From contig CM067062.1 of NCBI GenBank assembly GCA_033980235.1, forward strand, positions 13,039,991 through 13,103,990: DNA of 64,000 bases. The letters run 5' to 3'. Position 1 is the stretch's first letter. The number at the start of each line of letters is the position of its first letter. A program made the translations under genes and the position numbers. Below are positions 22,601 to 36,200 of this stretch, in pieces. Source of the DNA: Diadema setosum (Eukaryota > Echinodermata > Echinoidea > Diadematoida > Diadematidae). The notes below the pieces were generated by a model. The model was given only the letters and a program-made list of their open reading frames with translations. It was not told where the DNA came from and did no database searches.

Positions 22601-23546
22601 CACATGATTCTGATATAGGTATGTTGATTGTTAAGATTATGTAATTAAAGTGTTCATTTCCTTTGAGTATAATCTTATAGTTGTACATTGATCAAATTGA
22701 TGAAAATATTTTTGTATTTTTTAAAAAGAAACATGAGAGACATTGATTCAATACTGAAAATGAATTTGAAAATGTCATTAAAAATCACTTCAAGAAGACA
22801 CTTTATATATTCTAGCTCCTATCAGAATACACTCTGCAGCGCAAACTCTCCTAATTCCATTTCTTAAAATTGAGGAATTATGTCTTTAGGAAGTTATACA
22901 AAACATACAGAAGAAGTCAAGTTCACCATGTACAACTCTGTATATTTTTGAGGACAGAATTACAGCAGTTGGTAATATGCAGGCCTAAAAGTTGAATTTA
23001 CTCATAAACGCATTCAGAACTTATACCTTTAGCATCTTCTTTTTTTTTTAATATCAAAAACAAAAAGGGTCCCTGATAAACCAGAAATCTGCCTGAGGTT
23101 TTTCCTAGAGATAAAAACATTTGGTAGTTTATGCATTCAAACTGGATTTGAAAACTGTACTGCCATTTCCAGTCTCCCTTGTAGTCTATTTATCGTGATG
23201 GAAACAGGCCCGTTTTTGACAGGAACAAGGAAACTGAAAGCTTGTTTACCAGGTCCCAAGGGGAATGATATCCATACAGATGAATGCAGTAGTAAACCAG
23301 CTCAAGAAAAAGGGGCTTGTAATTATTCCCAAATGATTGTGGGAGCAATATGAGTGCTGGGGAAGAATTTGACGTAGACCTACAACAGCAGTTTGCATGG
23401 GAGCGCCGTTGAATGTGTCACACAGTTTTAATCAGTTTGCACTCTATTCCGATTCAATATTGACAACGATCACTACTATGTCTACAATGACTTTTATGCA
23501 TGCATAGTATACACAACTTGTACTTTGAGGTATGGATATGCCAAAG

Positions 23547-24304
23547 GGCAATTCCGCGGTTAGTAACGTTACATTTGAACAAATTTAGATATTTTGTTTT
23601 TACCACTAAATGACCATTTATTCATTTCAAGTCAAAATTATGTCAAAAACATGTTCATCCTTCCCAGGTTTATGATACAGAAAAGAATGAACACAATCAA
23701 AAAAATATTAGAATTGCTATAGCAACTTAAAGGGCTGGTTAGTAACGTTACGAAAAAAGGACATGACAAAAAAATCAATGTCTTGTAACAAAAAGTGTGC
23801 AAAAATTCAAGTCACTTCAAACAAAGTGTTGCATTAATTTCAATTATTGCATCATGACAAATGTTCATGCAAATTTTTTTAGCAGTTCGACCGATAATTT
23901 TTTAGCTAGACCCCAAAAGCATGGTTAGTAATGTTACATTTGTCCGGAGTAATTCCGCAGGTCATTTCACCCTTTTGTAATTGACAAAATGTCACATGAC
24001 TTCTGGAGTATTTAAATGTATTCATCTTTTACCCTTTAGCAAAACTTTGAGGAAAAAATTTCAAAGGAACCCACTGTAATTTGCATTTAAGTGAATTTCA
24101 GCATCCCCAGTCCCACATGTACATTTTAAATGAAGGTTTTAGATCTCGCAAAATCAATAAATACGAAAAATAAAATCTACTGAATTTGAAAGACCCTAAT
24201 GATTGGTGAACATCCATGGCATTAGTTGATACCTAGATCAAAGGGTAAGATAAAGAGGCACATTTCTTTCATCCATGTCATGTCCACCTAACTGCGGAAT
24301 TGCC
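23547..24304. mobile_element. Non-autonomous DNA transposon, 758 bp, with 6-bp target duplication
   Basis: The ends GGCAATTCCGCGGTTAG and CTAACTGCGGAATTGCC are inverted repeats with one mismatch. CCAAAG occurs directly outside both (23541-23546 and 24305-24310). The interior has no coding frame but repeats GGTTAGTAACGTTAC at 23558, 23737 and (one change) 23933, plus an internal TAATTCCGCAGG. Confidence 0.82.
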
Positions 24305-24310
24305 CCAAAG

Positions 24311-24693
24311 ATGTTTGAGTGTATTCTGCTGTTTCAAACACTGAAAGAAATGGGGGTTTTTGTTTTGTTTTATTCAAAGTACATTTTATTTGTGGCAGTT
24401 CCTTCTCGGAACTAACTCTGCTGTGTGGTGTCAGTGTGTGTTACTGCATGTTATATTGCAGGCAGGCAGCCAGAAAGTCAATACTAGAAAGAGAGATTAG
24501 TTGTGCTCCCATGTGTTCCTTTGAGTCCGGAGGGTGGTAACACCGGACACCATTGTTGAGGTCTGCGGATTCTTGTCTCTTGGTCATTGACCTGTCTCGT
24601 CTCTCATGGAGTCAAGCTTTGCAGCATAACTGTTATAACATGCTGCCTTATGAGTGATGGCACGTCCAGGACTTTGTAGTATTAGTGGTCACC

Positions 24694-24727
<34 letters not shown>

Positions 24728-26005
24728 GGGATGAAAGGGAAAGATGATGTTGAGAAGGTTTGAACAGGTGAATATTTGTGGAGTTGTTTGTTTGTAATAA
24801 AGTTCAAAAAATGACTGTTTTTGTGACCCGTAATAGTACTTCTTGTTGCTATCATACAAAAACAGACCTCGAAATTGTTGACAAGAATGACCTTTAGGGG
24901 CTGAGAATGATGCATATTAGAGATAAAACGCTCAAAATCCATCAACATGTATTAATGCACTTCTTGAAAAAATTGGAATCTCAGAAGCCATGTTGGTATC
25001 ACATTTAAGCATTATCTTGTTGTTTGGGTAACGTCTCTTACAAAGACCGTGTGTTGCTTTGAGGTGATCATTTTGTATGAGCCGTACATCAAATTCAAGC
25101 TGTAACTGCACCAAGAATTATAGTCTGCTTTATGTAACAAAGGTTAATTTTTTTCTTCAATCATCAAAAACTTCGCTAACAGGAGAGACCTTTGCACAGA
25201 CAAAGCCTCTGATGCCTTGCATATGTTGTAGTCTCTGTCTAGTCAGAGGATTACAGTGTGTCTGCTCACACAGAGAATCAGATTTACATACCTATGTGCT
25301 CTATCGGGTTAACTTGAGGCTCTGATCAATATGGATTTAATGTCAAGCGTTAAATCCATGGACTAGAAGACGTGTAGAATGTGCAGTGGATTGTGGATGT
25401 AATGCTCAAGGAAGGAAGACAATTTAAACGGTTGACACGTTGATTCCTCTTGATCCTGAGGAGGGAGAGAGAGAGATATATAAAAAACCCCAAATATTGC
25501 TATTTGTCCATGTTTCACTGTTAAAGAATGAATAGAAGGATTAGAGATGAAAGGTATAAGGTAGACTGCCTGCGGCTTAAATCTCACGAGAATAGCTTTG
25601 AATGTGAAAGAGTCAACAACGCTTGAAATTAACCGAAGTGCTGTTGTTAAAGAAGGGAGTATCAACAATGCTGCAAGAATTTAGGGATGAATATGTCAGT
25701 GGTGCCTACTGTACAGGGTTTAAGCCTTTGCTAGTTAATCGTTAATTTGTTTGTTTGTTTGTTTCAATGTGAGGCCATAAGTACTGTAGTCATCGGTTAT
25801 ATACAGAGAAGCCTTTTTGCTACATAGGAAATGAATCATCTGACATGCAATTACATGCTGTAACATGAAAGCAAATAGCGTGAGTGAAAATGGAACTGGT
25901 CAGTCGAAGATCAAAGAATGTGTGAAATGAAACATCATCTACACAACCTTTCAGGTTTTAGGATGTTATTGTTGTTCTTTTGTGCTCCTCCTAGCCACAT
26001 TGCAT
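24311..26005. other. Intergenic, no gene
   Basis: It contains a TG run at 24696-24725. Short frames lack splice sites and domains. Confidence 0.5.
24696..24725. repeat. (TG)n microsatellite
   Basis: This is a pure TG run of about 15 units. Confidence 0.95.
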
Positions 26006-26434
26006 TTAAAGGTACTAGCCCACATTTGCAAACCCACGAAAATCAAAACAGCATAAAACAGGTCCAATATGACTTCAAGTACAAGTTATAACAGTAACAT
26101 ACCTCACCTGTCGCTCTTTGTCTATACCATTCGATAAAAGAGAGAAAATCATCGTTTTAAAATCAATTTTCAAACCGGGTCAACCCGACCCAAAATCGAA
26201 TTAAGAGCGCGGGCTATAGCTACATACATTGTACATGTAACACGTACGTGGACCGGAGCTAGCGAGCGTTATACGCATGCATACGGATTACGGTGCATTT
26301 TCATTTATTTTTATGAAAGTAATGGACTAATTGGAACGAAATTTTGCACAGGTGTTACTGCAATCATACCCAAACTCCATGCTAACTATGAGACCAATTG
26401 CTGCAGGTTTACAAATGTGGGCTAATACCTTTAA
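26006..26434. mobile_element. TTAA-flanked MITE (about 429 bp)
   Basis: TTAA|AGGTACTAGCCCACATTTG at the left mirrors CAAATGTGGGCTAATACCT|TTAA at the right: about 22 bp of inverted repeat with one mismatch. The interior is CpG-containing and non-coding. A TTAA target is known for piggyBac and Kolobok superfamilies; the family here is not assigned. Confidence 0.78.
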
Positions 26435-26877
26435 CACATCTAGATACCTTAGCTTCCATAAAAATCCCACAACCTCACTGCTGTCCTCCACCATCACCCC
26501 CACCCCAACCCCCCCCCCCCAAAAAAAAAAAAAACTACAAAACTAAAACTAAGAAAACAAAATTAACAGATTCTGTCATTGTGGAAGACCTGTGAAATTT
26601 GAAAATGACCGTATGCTTTGTCAGTACACTTTGTAAACCAACCCCCCTCCCCCCCATTAGGAGAAAAAAATGAATCCTGTATGCACAGGCTCTTTGAACT
26701 TTCTGCAAAAATTGATGAAAATATTTCCCAGGTATAGTTTGCAGACTCATCCTAAACACGCCCTCACAGTCACGATGTGTTGCACACAACAACAAGGAGC
26801 ATTGGTGATGTGTATGCTGTAATGTCTGATGAATCAGCTGTTAAAGATTATTTTAGGTATTTCTGCATGTATGGATA
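26435..26877. other. Intergenic spacer
   Basis: It holds C runs and A runs (26510-26535, 26640-26655) and nothing gene-like. Confidence 0.5.
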
Positions 26878-27240
26878 GAAGGTACTGTTTACCATTGGTA
26901 ACAGTGATTTTAAAAAATGTTGGAGTTATCACATTTGATGCATATGTGTAGGTCAGTTGTATGCAGTATCACAAAACATCTTACCATATAAAAAATTTGC
27001 AATAAAGCCTAAAATATAAGGAGATATCACTATTTTTCTCACTGAACCGTAACTGTAGACGGTTTAGTCTAGAAACAATTTTATTATAACTATTGTTCTC
27101 ATTTTGTATTAACAATACTTTATACTGATTAACTTTTTTGCACTGGTTGTTTCTATCCCTAACTCACATTTTAGAAAGTTACATTTTGAAGCACTCGCTT
27201 GGTTTTTGGTTCATCTGCAAATGATAAACAATGTCTTTAA
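26878..27240. mobile_element. MITE, copy 1 of a dispersed family
   Basis: The ends are AGGTACTGTTTACCATTGG and TGATAAACAATGTCTTTAA. The interior (ATAAGGAGATATCACTATTT, ATTTTATTATAACTATTG) matches the reverse complement of 29876-30248 at roughly 80% by eye. Only the right end keeps TTAA. Confidence 0.78.
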
Positions 27241-29875
27241 CCCCCAGATTCTCACATTTCTATGATCTGTTGTTTATTTTTCTCGTTCAGATATTTACCT
27301 GTACATGTTTGTTTTTTTCAAAGGGAAGATTGAAAAATGTTCTTTCACTGGAGTCCTTTGTTTTTCATTGTTTTGGTGGCAGAATGTTGAGAAGCCTCGT
27401 AATTGCTACGTTTATGATTCTTAATATTCTCAATAAATTTTGGAAGATCAAAGTTCCTTTTTTTTCTCTCAAATTGGCAATTTAATTTAAAATTTCTTCA
27501 CAGTTTAGTGCAGATTCAGTGACTGACCAGTTTCATCTCATCTTTCGTGAATATACCATACACAGTGAAAATAGTATGCAAATTTGATCGTGACAAGATG
27601 ATTCCTGCAGCTAAATTTTGCTTGATGGAGTAATGTTTAAATCATCCGACATGCTGTAGATTTTTTTTTTTCTGATATTTCTACATGAATGATTTCAGAA
27701 AATATTGACACACAGATGAATAGCAGTGGAGAGGAACTTGAAAAGGTTATGGTTGAGGTGGTGGTTTTATCATCTTGAGGAGTTATCAGGTGTTATTGTT
27801 TACATAATTTTATGTCATTTTCCATTCACACTGAATGTTTCTCAGTTGTTGTTGTTATTTTGATTTTTAAGGCACGTGTCATTCAATTGTGAATCATTAA
27901 AAAAAAAAACAAATTCAAATCAACAAGGGAGAAAAAAATGTAGGGGACTTTCAGGCTCCTGGCTGATTTTTTTTTTCCACCCACAGCTTCTCCAATCCAG
28001 TTCACTAGTTTAGTGTTATTGACAAACACAAACAACCAGTTTGTCTACTTCCAGCCACTGCTGCGTTCCTCTGAAAAGTGCAGTCAGGGTATTCAAAGAG
28101 TCTACCGTAGGTTTACAACAATAAAATAGGGTTGAAGTTTCAGATGTGGATTTGGGTGAAGTTTGGGAAACAACAGACAAAGCCCATTGCACACACGATG
28201 AATGAAACAAATTGGACCGAGCACAAGTAGACCAACAATACACACAGACGGGAAGAGACCATCCGCTTTGCTGCGATCTGTCCCTTCCCACGCTGTGTGG
28301 CCGAAAGTTTACGTCGATGTACAACTGTATGCGCGTCGATGTACAACTGTATGCGCAGGAGTATGATTGTTTTAGTCTTCACTCAAGACTGGATCACGTA
28401 TCTGCACGCTGAACACACAGGTACTCACGCAGGTGACATTTCGGCTCGGAGAGGGCAGCCAGCTTGCTGTCTGGAAGCCCTGGCTCTTTCCTGGAGAGGC
28501 TGTCACGCCATGTCAGGGTATTTGTCAGCAGAGCGGCGATAAATCAGAGCCAAGTTCATGGGAAGCCCTGAGTCACCCTCGGTGAAACTTTTCTCTTCTC
28601 CAGAGCTCTGTGTGTGTGTTTGCTTGTAACTCTAACAGAGCAAAGTTTGCTGTGTTGTTGTTCCCCAACTCGTTAGCATGGGAATTGCATTTGGCTACAG
28701 CATCGTATCTCTGTGAGCACTTGTGTGCACGTTTGTTGGAAAGGTCGGTCCAAAAATAAGAGATTGATAGACATCTTGAAATCAGAGAGTAGTTCTGAAC
28801 AACTTATCACACTTGTCACAAGTGAAGGGCGAGTTAGAAGTTCTTTCCAATCTGATTGCTGTATTTATAGTCTTGTGTGGACGCACCAGGAAAAAAAAAG
28901 GAAAAAAGGAATTATGCTATATGATGAGGACACAATAGAAGTTCCTTAGCCAAGTTTCATTTGTCGTTGAGCACACATTAATAATCATGATAATAATGTC
29001 ATTTCATGCTGCGTATATTAATATTTTCTGTTCAGAGTTTCTGACTATATTGCAAAATGTTTCCCTGAAGGAATTCAGCTTTTCTTTCATAAAAAAAAAA
29101 GAGTCACTAGTCAAAAGTGGATTTGGTACCACAAGGTATCCATGGAGGTATGTTTGATTCCTTCAGACACTTAACAATATAAAGAAAGTAATTCTGTTGT
29201 TGTTGTTTGTTTGTTTATTTATTTTTAAGAGAGAACAATAACAACAAGAAGTTATTCTTCGCACCAAGTAATGTCTTCCCCACTCAGAGGTTAAATGGGA
29301 CCACATTACAGGAAATGACAAGAAAGACATGAAGCACATTTTGCTTTGAGTAGTATTATGATCATGTGAAAGGGAAAATCACACCACATTTAGCACAAAA
29401 GGTTTTGAGCAAGCTCCAGTGGTACTGTTTCATATACTACTTACACTTCCCTACTCTGTAAGAAGCACCTAGGACTTTGCGTAGTTGACAACTCAATACA
29501 AAATGGAGTCAGTTTCTGTTAGAATAGATGTTTGTCACTGCAGTTGAATTGGTGTTTGAATTACCTCATAAAGCTACTAGTGACTCCCATTACTAGGAAA
29601 GTCTAAAGCAGCAAACTGCCAAGTGTCAATAACTGTCTGCAAAGTAAATTGGCTCTTTTTTTGTTGTAGGTGGTCTAGTGATTTCTTTGTCGCTTTCTCT
29701 TCCTTTCACGTCTGCGTGGCGTCTAATCAGACTGTACACAAAGTCAGAGACCTTTCAGATGAAGCTCGGCAGCCACCGAAGCATTGGATGCACATGGAAG
29801 AGAATTCTTTCTTTTTTCCCCCTCTAAAGAAGATTAATGGGATCATTGGCTGTAGAGTCATCTTGGGTTCATAAG
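27241..29875. other. Intergenic, no gene recognised
   Basis: This is AT-rich with homopolymer runs. The stretch 28200-28600 is somewhat GC-richer and carries a 22-bp tandem duplication, but no frame there has recognisable protein or clean splice sites. Confidence 0.5.
28313..28356. repeat. Perfect 2 x 22-bp tandem duplication
   Basis: GTCGATGTACAACTGTATGC (plus GC) occurs twice head to tail with no difference. Confidence 0.9.
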
Positions 29876-30248
29876 TTAAAGGTATTATTTACCATTTGCA
29901 GATAGAGCAAAACCCATCTTTAGTGCTTCAAAGTAGTTCTAAAATGTTAGTTATGGTTATAGAAACAACCAATGTAAATATTTTAATCAGTATAATCAGT
30001 GTTAAGTATTGTTAGATATATATGCAAAATGTGAACAATAGTTATAATAAAATTGTTTCTGGAATAAACAGTCTGCAGGTATGGTTTATTGAGAAAAATA
30101 GTGATATCTCCTTATATTTCAGGTTCTATAGCAAAATTTTTATATGGTAGGATGTTTTGTGATACAACTGACCTGCATGTATGCAATCAAATGTGATAAC
30201 TCAACCATTTTTTAAATCGCTGCTCCCAATGGTAAACAATGCCTTTAA
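29876..30248. mobile_element. MITE, copy 2 (inverted) with TTAA at both ends
   Basis: TTAA|AGGTATTATTTACCATTTG mirrors AATGGTAAACAATGCCT|TTAA. It is the same family as 26878-27240 in the opposite orientation. Confidence 0.8.
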
Positions 30249-30715
30249 GGATTGGGAGAGAGAAGGAAAGCACAACTCATGTTTGATTTGTTTTACTGTA
30301 ACAAGTTTAATAGGATGGAGTAGCAAGCATAATGAGATGAGGCAATGAATGGGAGAGAGATAGTAATGATGAGTTCATCCTACCAACAGAGGTACCAACA
30401 GTTTGGGCATCAATTTCTTTGTGTGCCAAATGAACTGCTGGGTTTATGGAGTGTTTGTGCAGTGGTGGTTGAAAATATGCAACCCTCAGCAAATCAAGAC
30501 ATCTATGTCAGCAAGCCTTCAAAGACGCCCCCACCTCTAGCAAAGAAAAACAAACAAACAAACAAATAAACATTTATTGGTTTGGGATGGGGGAGGGGAG
30601 TGGATAGAAGTCATTATGACTGCCATCCCATCCTCATTTGAGGCAGCTTTGTGTTCCTTGTTTTGGTGTCCCTCTAAATATAAACATGGATTTGATGTAG
30701 TGTGTAGTAGTAGTC

Positions 30716-30867
30716 AGGGGCGGATCTGGAAATTTGTTAAAGGGGAAGTGCCTTTAAAAAATTGAAGGGGGGGCGCACACACCCCCTTTTTTCTTTTTAT
30801 TTCTTTTGTTTTAACCAAAAATAAAGAGGGGGCACGCACCTGGTGCGCCCCCCTCTGGATCTGCCAC
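30716..30867. mobile_element. GGGGCGGATCTGG inverted-repeat element, copy 1
   Basis: AGGGGCGGATCTGGAAATTT and CCCCCCTCTGGATCTGCCACT mark the ends. The core TTTTAACCAAAAATAAAG is shared with the inverted copy at 41332-41490. Elements with such ends are widespread in animal genomes. Confidence 0.7.
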
Positions 30868-30968
30868 TAGTAGTAGTAGTCGTAGTAGTAGTAGTAGTAG
30901 TAGTAGTAGCTGGATCTGCCACTAGTAGTACATAGTAGTAGTAGTAGCAGTAGTAATAGTAGTAGTAA

Positions 30969-31018
<50 letters not shown>

Positions 31019-31041
31019 CTAGTAGTAGCAGCAGCAGTAGT
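30868..31041. repeat. (TAG)n microsatellite, interrupted
   Basis: Long TAG/GTA arrays, interrupted near 30910 by a second copy of CTGGATCTGCCACTAGTAGT. The end of the preceding element was therefore duplicated into the repeat. Confidence 0.92.
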
Positions 31042-32437
31042 ACCGACTTGGTAGTAGACGTAGAACAATATGAACAAACAATGTTTTTGGAAACCTCTCA
31101 TTGAATGACAATCATCCCCCATCCATCCTACTAGATGTGGTATGAGATGTTTTGAGATGTTAATATAAAGCTACAGAAGGACTTTTGTGGGTCTTATCTG
31201 CACTTTTGAACATCAATTCAGTGTATATGAATAGACTTATTGAACGACATATCAAAGACATTTATCAGTATTATGGCTTAAAGCACCCATTTGATGTTAT
31301 TCATTGCTTTTAATACCCTTTAGGCAATGCTGCTTTGGGTTGGTTGCTGTTTTCTTTTTTTCACTTTTTTTCACGAGATATAAAATGAAAACTTGGCCGC
31401 TATTTGAACTATCAGTAAATACTGATATGATACACTGATTACTTGATAAACCTGAGAAAGTATAACTAGTCTCAAAGTAAATGATCGCATAGCTGTAGAT
31501 TAGCCCATAAGCTGTGAGTGTAGCTGGATACTCAAAAACAGTGATACCATCTGCAGATGGATTAAAAAAAAAGAAGAAAATTGCATAGAATTGCAAAAAA
31601 TAATTTCCTGTAAGACTTCCTGGATGAATGTGGATCTGCGACCTCAGTTCACCCCTAATCATCAGAAGATGCAAAGGTGACTGACCTTTTGACTTATAGC
31701 TTCCTCACAGCGGCCGATGAAAGCTTCCAGACATTTAGCGAAGGGTATCATCGTTTTAGGTCGCATATGTCATCCAGGGGAAAAAAAAAGTAACAACAAC
31801 CATCCAAATTCGGCCTTATCTGTGATAAAACAGAGGACTGGTCCTCTAAGTTGAGAGTTTGTTTTGATGTATATTGCAGAACAAATAAAGGAATCATGAG
31901 TGTGTGAATTCTTCTAGTGTTTTTGCGGAATTATCATTCAAACAATTCACACTGTTGGATGTGTGTTCAGGCTGGCATTTTTTTCTGAATCAATAGAACA
32001 TTTCACTTGTTTTCACTTAAAAGTCTTCAGGATGGATAGTGACATTGGTAGAATCGTGCAAAAGTACAGTAGAAATAATTGAAAATATAAAATAATGATT
32101 ATACTGAGGTCCCAACTGTAACTCTGATAATGTGAGCAAAACTTATTGTGCAAATTTACCTCCACTTCTATCTGAATTTACGTGTAAATATTTTGATAGT
32201 AATCCCTTTGCTGTACATGTGTTCATACAGTCTTCATGAAAGAGCTACAGAGCTCTGTATGTGATGTTGTACACATATTTCTTGTGGTCACATAAAAAGA
32301 TAACAAACATAGAGCTACCTGTGATGATGAATCAGAAACCAGTTCATCAATCATATTGAAGCAAAGATGTTAGTCTTCATCTTAGTTTTAGTCAGGATTC
32401 CTCTTTTGTTTTTATTCAGTATACATACATGTACCGG

Positions 32438-32659
32438 TACTGTAAAAGTGGAAATTTTTGTGGAGTGGAAATTTTTGCGCATTTGGCACAACCAGAAACC
32501 AACGTGAAAACAAAAACATATGATTTTTTTTTTTTTGCACGTTATAAATATTTTCCACTGAGAAATATCTTAATTCTGTGGAATTAAAAACATGCGAAAT
32601 TCATCTCACCCAGTCCAGCACGAAAAATTACTTATGCGAAAATAACCATTTTTACAGTA
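32438..32659. mobile_element. TACTGTAAAA-family inverted-repeat element (222 bp)
   Basis: TACTGTAAAAGTGG at the left mirrors CCATTTTTACAGTA at the right. The interior is rich in AATTTTTGCGC and GCGAAA motifs. Confidence 0.72.
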
Positions 32660-33201
32660 TGCTGGTGTTGATATTGAAGATTTTTTGTATGCATGTGTTT
32701 GTGTGGAATATTGAAGTTTGCAGTGAAAATCACTTTAGGTAATCTCCAGTATGAACATGCCTGATCTGAACTAATATCCATTTGCTGGTGCTTCCGTGTT
32801 GGTATGTGTTGCTCACATCTTCAGTTCACCCTTCCCGACGTGATGTGTATGTATACTATAAGATAATCTCTAGGACTGCCGTGCAAGTGATTGATGTTGT
32901 GCGGTGTTTATTAGCCTACGTGTCTTTCCACTAATGATCTCACTGATACTAAAGCACTCTACGTGCTCAGAAAATAGATTTGATCACAGTCTAATCGTTG
33001 GTCTCTTCACTTCTGTCGCAAAGATATACTTCACTAGAGATTAATTCTTTCTCAAGAGATAAATTGTTTCTCAAGAAATGGTGAGTTTGGGATAATGCTG
33101 CAGTGATAACTGTTTCAAGTATTGTCATGGGTGGGGTGGTGGGAGACAGTTCTAAAGGAAGCAGAAGGAAGCAGTAGAAAGGAAAATTAGGGAAGAAGTT
33201 T

Positions 33202-33242
<41 letters not shown>

Positions 33243-36200
33243 TACTAGCAGTTTTAGGAATATGAAAGAAGAGAGAGAGAGCAAGAGAGGGTGCTTTTGT
33301 AAGACTTCTTTACAGAGCTGTTTAAAGACCAGAATGAGAGCCTACCATGCACCAAATAATTTATTTCCATTGCATGTATGGCGTAATATAGTGTTACCTG
33401 TGTTTTTTTTTTTAAAGAGTATATTAATAATGCAGGAGAGTAGAAATATTCCTAGAAAAAATTCACAAAGATGGAAAAATATTTGGTTTAGTTATTTTTT
33501 TTTTTGGCCTTCCAAAAACAGCAAGTAGGCCTTTCAAGACCTTTCAATTTGTACCCCCTGACTGTATATGTGATCTCAAATTCTTTAGACGTAATGTTTC
33601 ATGTCCTGTTTTCTGTAATGATTTAACTTCTCGACTTTTACTGGACTAGTCTAGGTTTCAGGCTTATGTACATAGTATTTTTCATGTCTTCTCAACACAC
33701 ATTGGAATCATTTTCTGTGAAATTGAATAACAGTAAATGTGTGTACATACCTCGTACACCTTTTTTTCTCATGTCTTTTCATGCTCTACATTCCCTGATG
33801 GAAGATAGGGCTATCCATTCAAGGAAAGTTGTCGATAGTTTGACAATTTCTGTTGAATGTACATGTATAGGTACTGGACACAAAATGTGTCGGCCTTGAG
33901 CCCAAGCTAGTAAGAGTTGCGTGTGACAGAAAGGTGTTAATAAACCAGTTATTTCCTTCCAACTGACAGTGTCGGAGCAGGTCCTAGACAAGTATCTCTC
34001 TGTGTCTGTAATACTATGCAACTTAGACAGTATCTGCCCTGCACAGTGTGATATATGGTTTATACATCGGTACTGAAAAACTGTCTCCAATTATGATGTG
34101 CCATATATTTCGCACAGCAGGACTTGTAAGCCAATGTTGCATGTAGTTTAATTCATGATTGAGAACCACAGTTGGGGAGTGAGAAATGAATGCATTATAC
34201 AACATCTTTTCAGATGAAAAGTTAGTGATTTCTGACCTTGGAAATGATATACAACACATATTTTATGTTACAGGGGGCAATGTTTTTCCAAGTTGTTAAT
34301 TTCATGAACATTGGTCAACTTACAAACTTTGTGAAATGTACTTGCATATATACAGTGAGTCATTGTTTGCAAAGTTTACATTGTTGACCAGACTGTTACA
34401 GTGTAGCTCAGTATATTGCTGTATATTAGAGATATACACTGGTTTAGTGTTTTCACTTGGAGAAATTGTAAGACTGGTTGTTTGTCAATGCCATTTTGTG
34501 CGGTTTTAGAAAGGCATCAGAAGATCAAGAGAAGTGGCATGTTGAGATAAATTTCAGATGTCTTGAAATTGATAACCTAGCCCAAATTTCAATCTAGTGG
34601 TGAGGGAAATCCACTCCTACCAAAAACAGAAAATCTGAATTAGATTTTAGCAATTGGAACAAAAGAGGGAGCTACACCAAACTGAATTCCAGTCATCAGG
34701 ATCCTAGAAATATAACCCATAAATCAAACTTTAAACAATGATAGACCACCTGTTCTAAAGCCCCAGTCACTTTTGCACGCTGATTGCTCTTTCAACAAAA
34801 AAGTAATATCAGGAAATTATTGATAACATCAGCTATATATAGATGAAGTGTTATACTGTTACAGATTCAGATTATGACAGATTTTAGCTTCACTTGCTGT
34901 CTTTGAGTTTATCAGATACAAAATGTCTATCAAAGGCAGAACTAATATATTGTCTCAGAACCAGTCCATGATTACTGCACCATAGTGTTTTCGTAGTTGG
35001 TGTGGTTCCTGACATTTTATACATGTTATGTACACAAAATTACATTCTTTGTGTTTTTAGTACCTGTATGTGTAATAATAATTGGGTCCTGTTTTCCCAT
35101 AGAAGATACTTCATATACTAGTAGGTCTACATCTTTCTGAATAGAATGAATCAATGATTGTAACTTTTTTCTCAAAAGCCACTAGCAACGCTCTAATACC
35201 TTTCCATACGACACCGTTTTGCCATGATAGTTTTGGTATTTTTATCTTCTGTGGTGGAATTGAAGGCAGCTGCTCATTCATAGTCTTCTATTCTGTCTGG
35301 TCTACAAACTGAGTGATGACCCAAAATAAAAGGTAGAGAAGAAAAAGGGGATTATTTTTTGCAAGGAATCCTAGTGGTCTGTGTAATCCCTTTCGGAGCT
35401 TACGTATGTGGGAAGAAAAAAAAAAACTGCAGTGAGAAAACCTCAGAGTGTTTTTCACTGTGGTATTCTCAAGAGTGATGTGCTCATTCTACCATTTAAT
35501 TAATCAGTGTCTGTGTGTTAAGTTCCGCCAGTGATGTGGCTCACAGCTTTTATCTGTGGAAGAATCAAAGAGATTTTTTTGTTCCTCTCAATAGATGCCA
35601 AATGCACAGTGTGTCCGCATCTGAACCCGGCACTCACACAACAGGATGCTGAGGATTATGGGGAAAATTCGGATTGCTACATTTACTTTGTATGATACCG
35701 TTACATACCAAGCACTGAATGATGCATAGAAAAGCTGGGTAAACAGTATTTCTAACTGTTTGGGACCGCTATGTGATTTTTTTCTTTCTTTCTCAAGCAT
35801 CAACATATTTTGCATGAAGCAAGAACCCTTTTTTTATTTCAAGATTTAGTGTTTCCACGGATATGGCTAGTAATGGTACATATATGCTAACTTTCAGCTA
35901 AAGTTGTGTTAAGTTTCTACTGTGAGAAATGAAATTATGGTGCATGAAGCAATTTTTCCAAGTGCTCAAGGTATGATTCAATCACTGGAAGATGACAGAG
36001 CAGCCAACATCAATATAATAGCTGAGTGATACAGTAAAATTTGCAGCACACTGACTTTATAGCTACCCTGAACCCATTACAGACCCCAGGAATAAATCAC
36101 AAATTGGGGTGGGGGTGAGGACTGCCACTACCACAGAAAACATGCAAGTTAGTCGTGTTCACTGGAAAGCGAGCATTAGACAATGCATTTTAGTTGTTTC

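Larger units (their letters stand above)
18807..23546. other. Intergenic, mostly unique, no gene
   Basis: It contains the TACTGTAAA-family copy (19403-19587), a GT run (19609-19635), an AGA run near 19768-19790 and poly-T tracts. The longest frames here (for example 19564-20055 on the - strand) run through simple repeats and have no recognisable domain. Confidence 0.5.
30249..32437. other. Intergenic, no gene
   Basis: It contains the GGGGCGGATCT element and the TAG repeat listed separately. The 31297-31674 - strand frame is not supported by any domain or splice signal. Confidence 0.5.

Noticed and set aside
28297..28542. GC-richer + frame that might be an exon
   Set aside because: No recognisable domain or convincing splice pair; it includes the 22-bp tandem duplication.
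31297..31674. A 125-codon - strand frame
   Set aside because: Poly-Phe/Lys composition from A/T runs, with no splice context or family resemblance.
33779..34090. A 103-codon - strand frame, tested as a second exon of the P2X7-like gene
   Set aside because: It lacks the Cys-x-Cys-x-x-Cys pattern expected and has no fitting acceptor.
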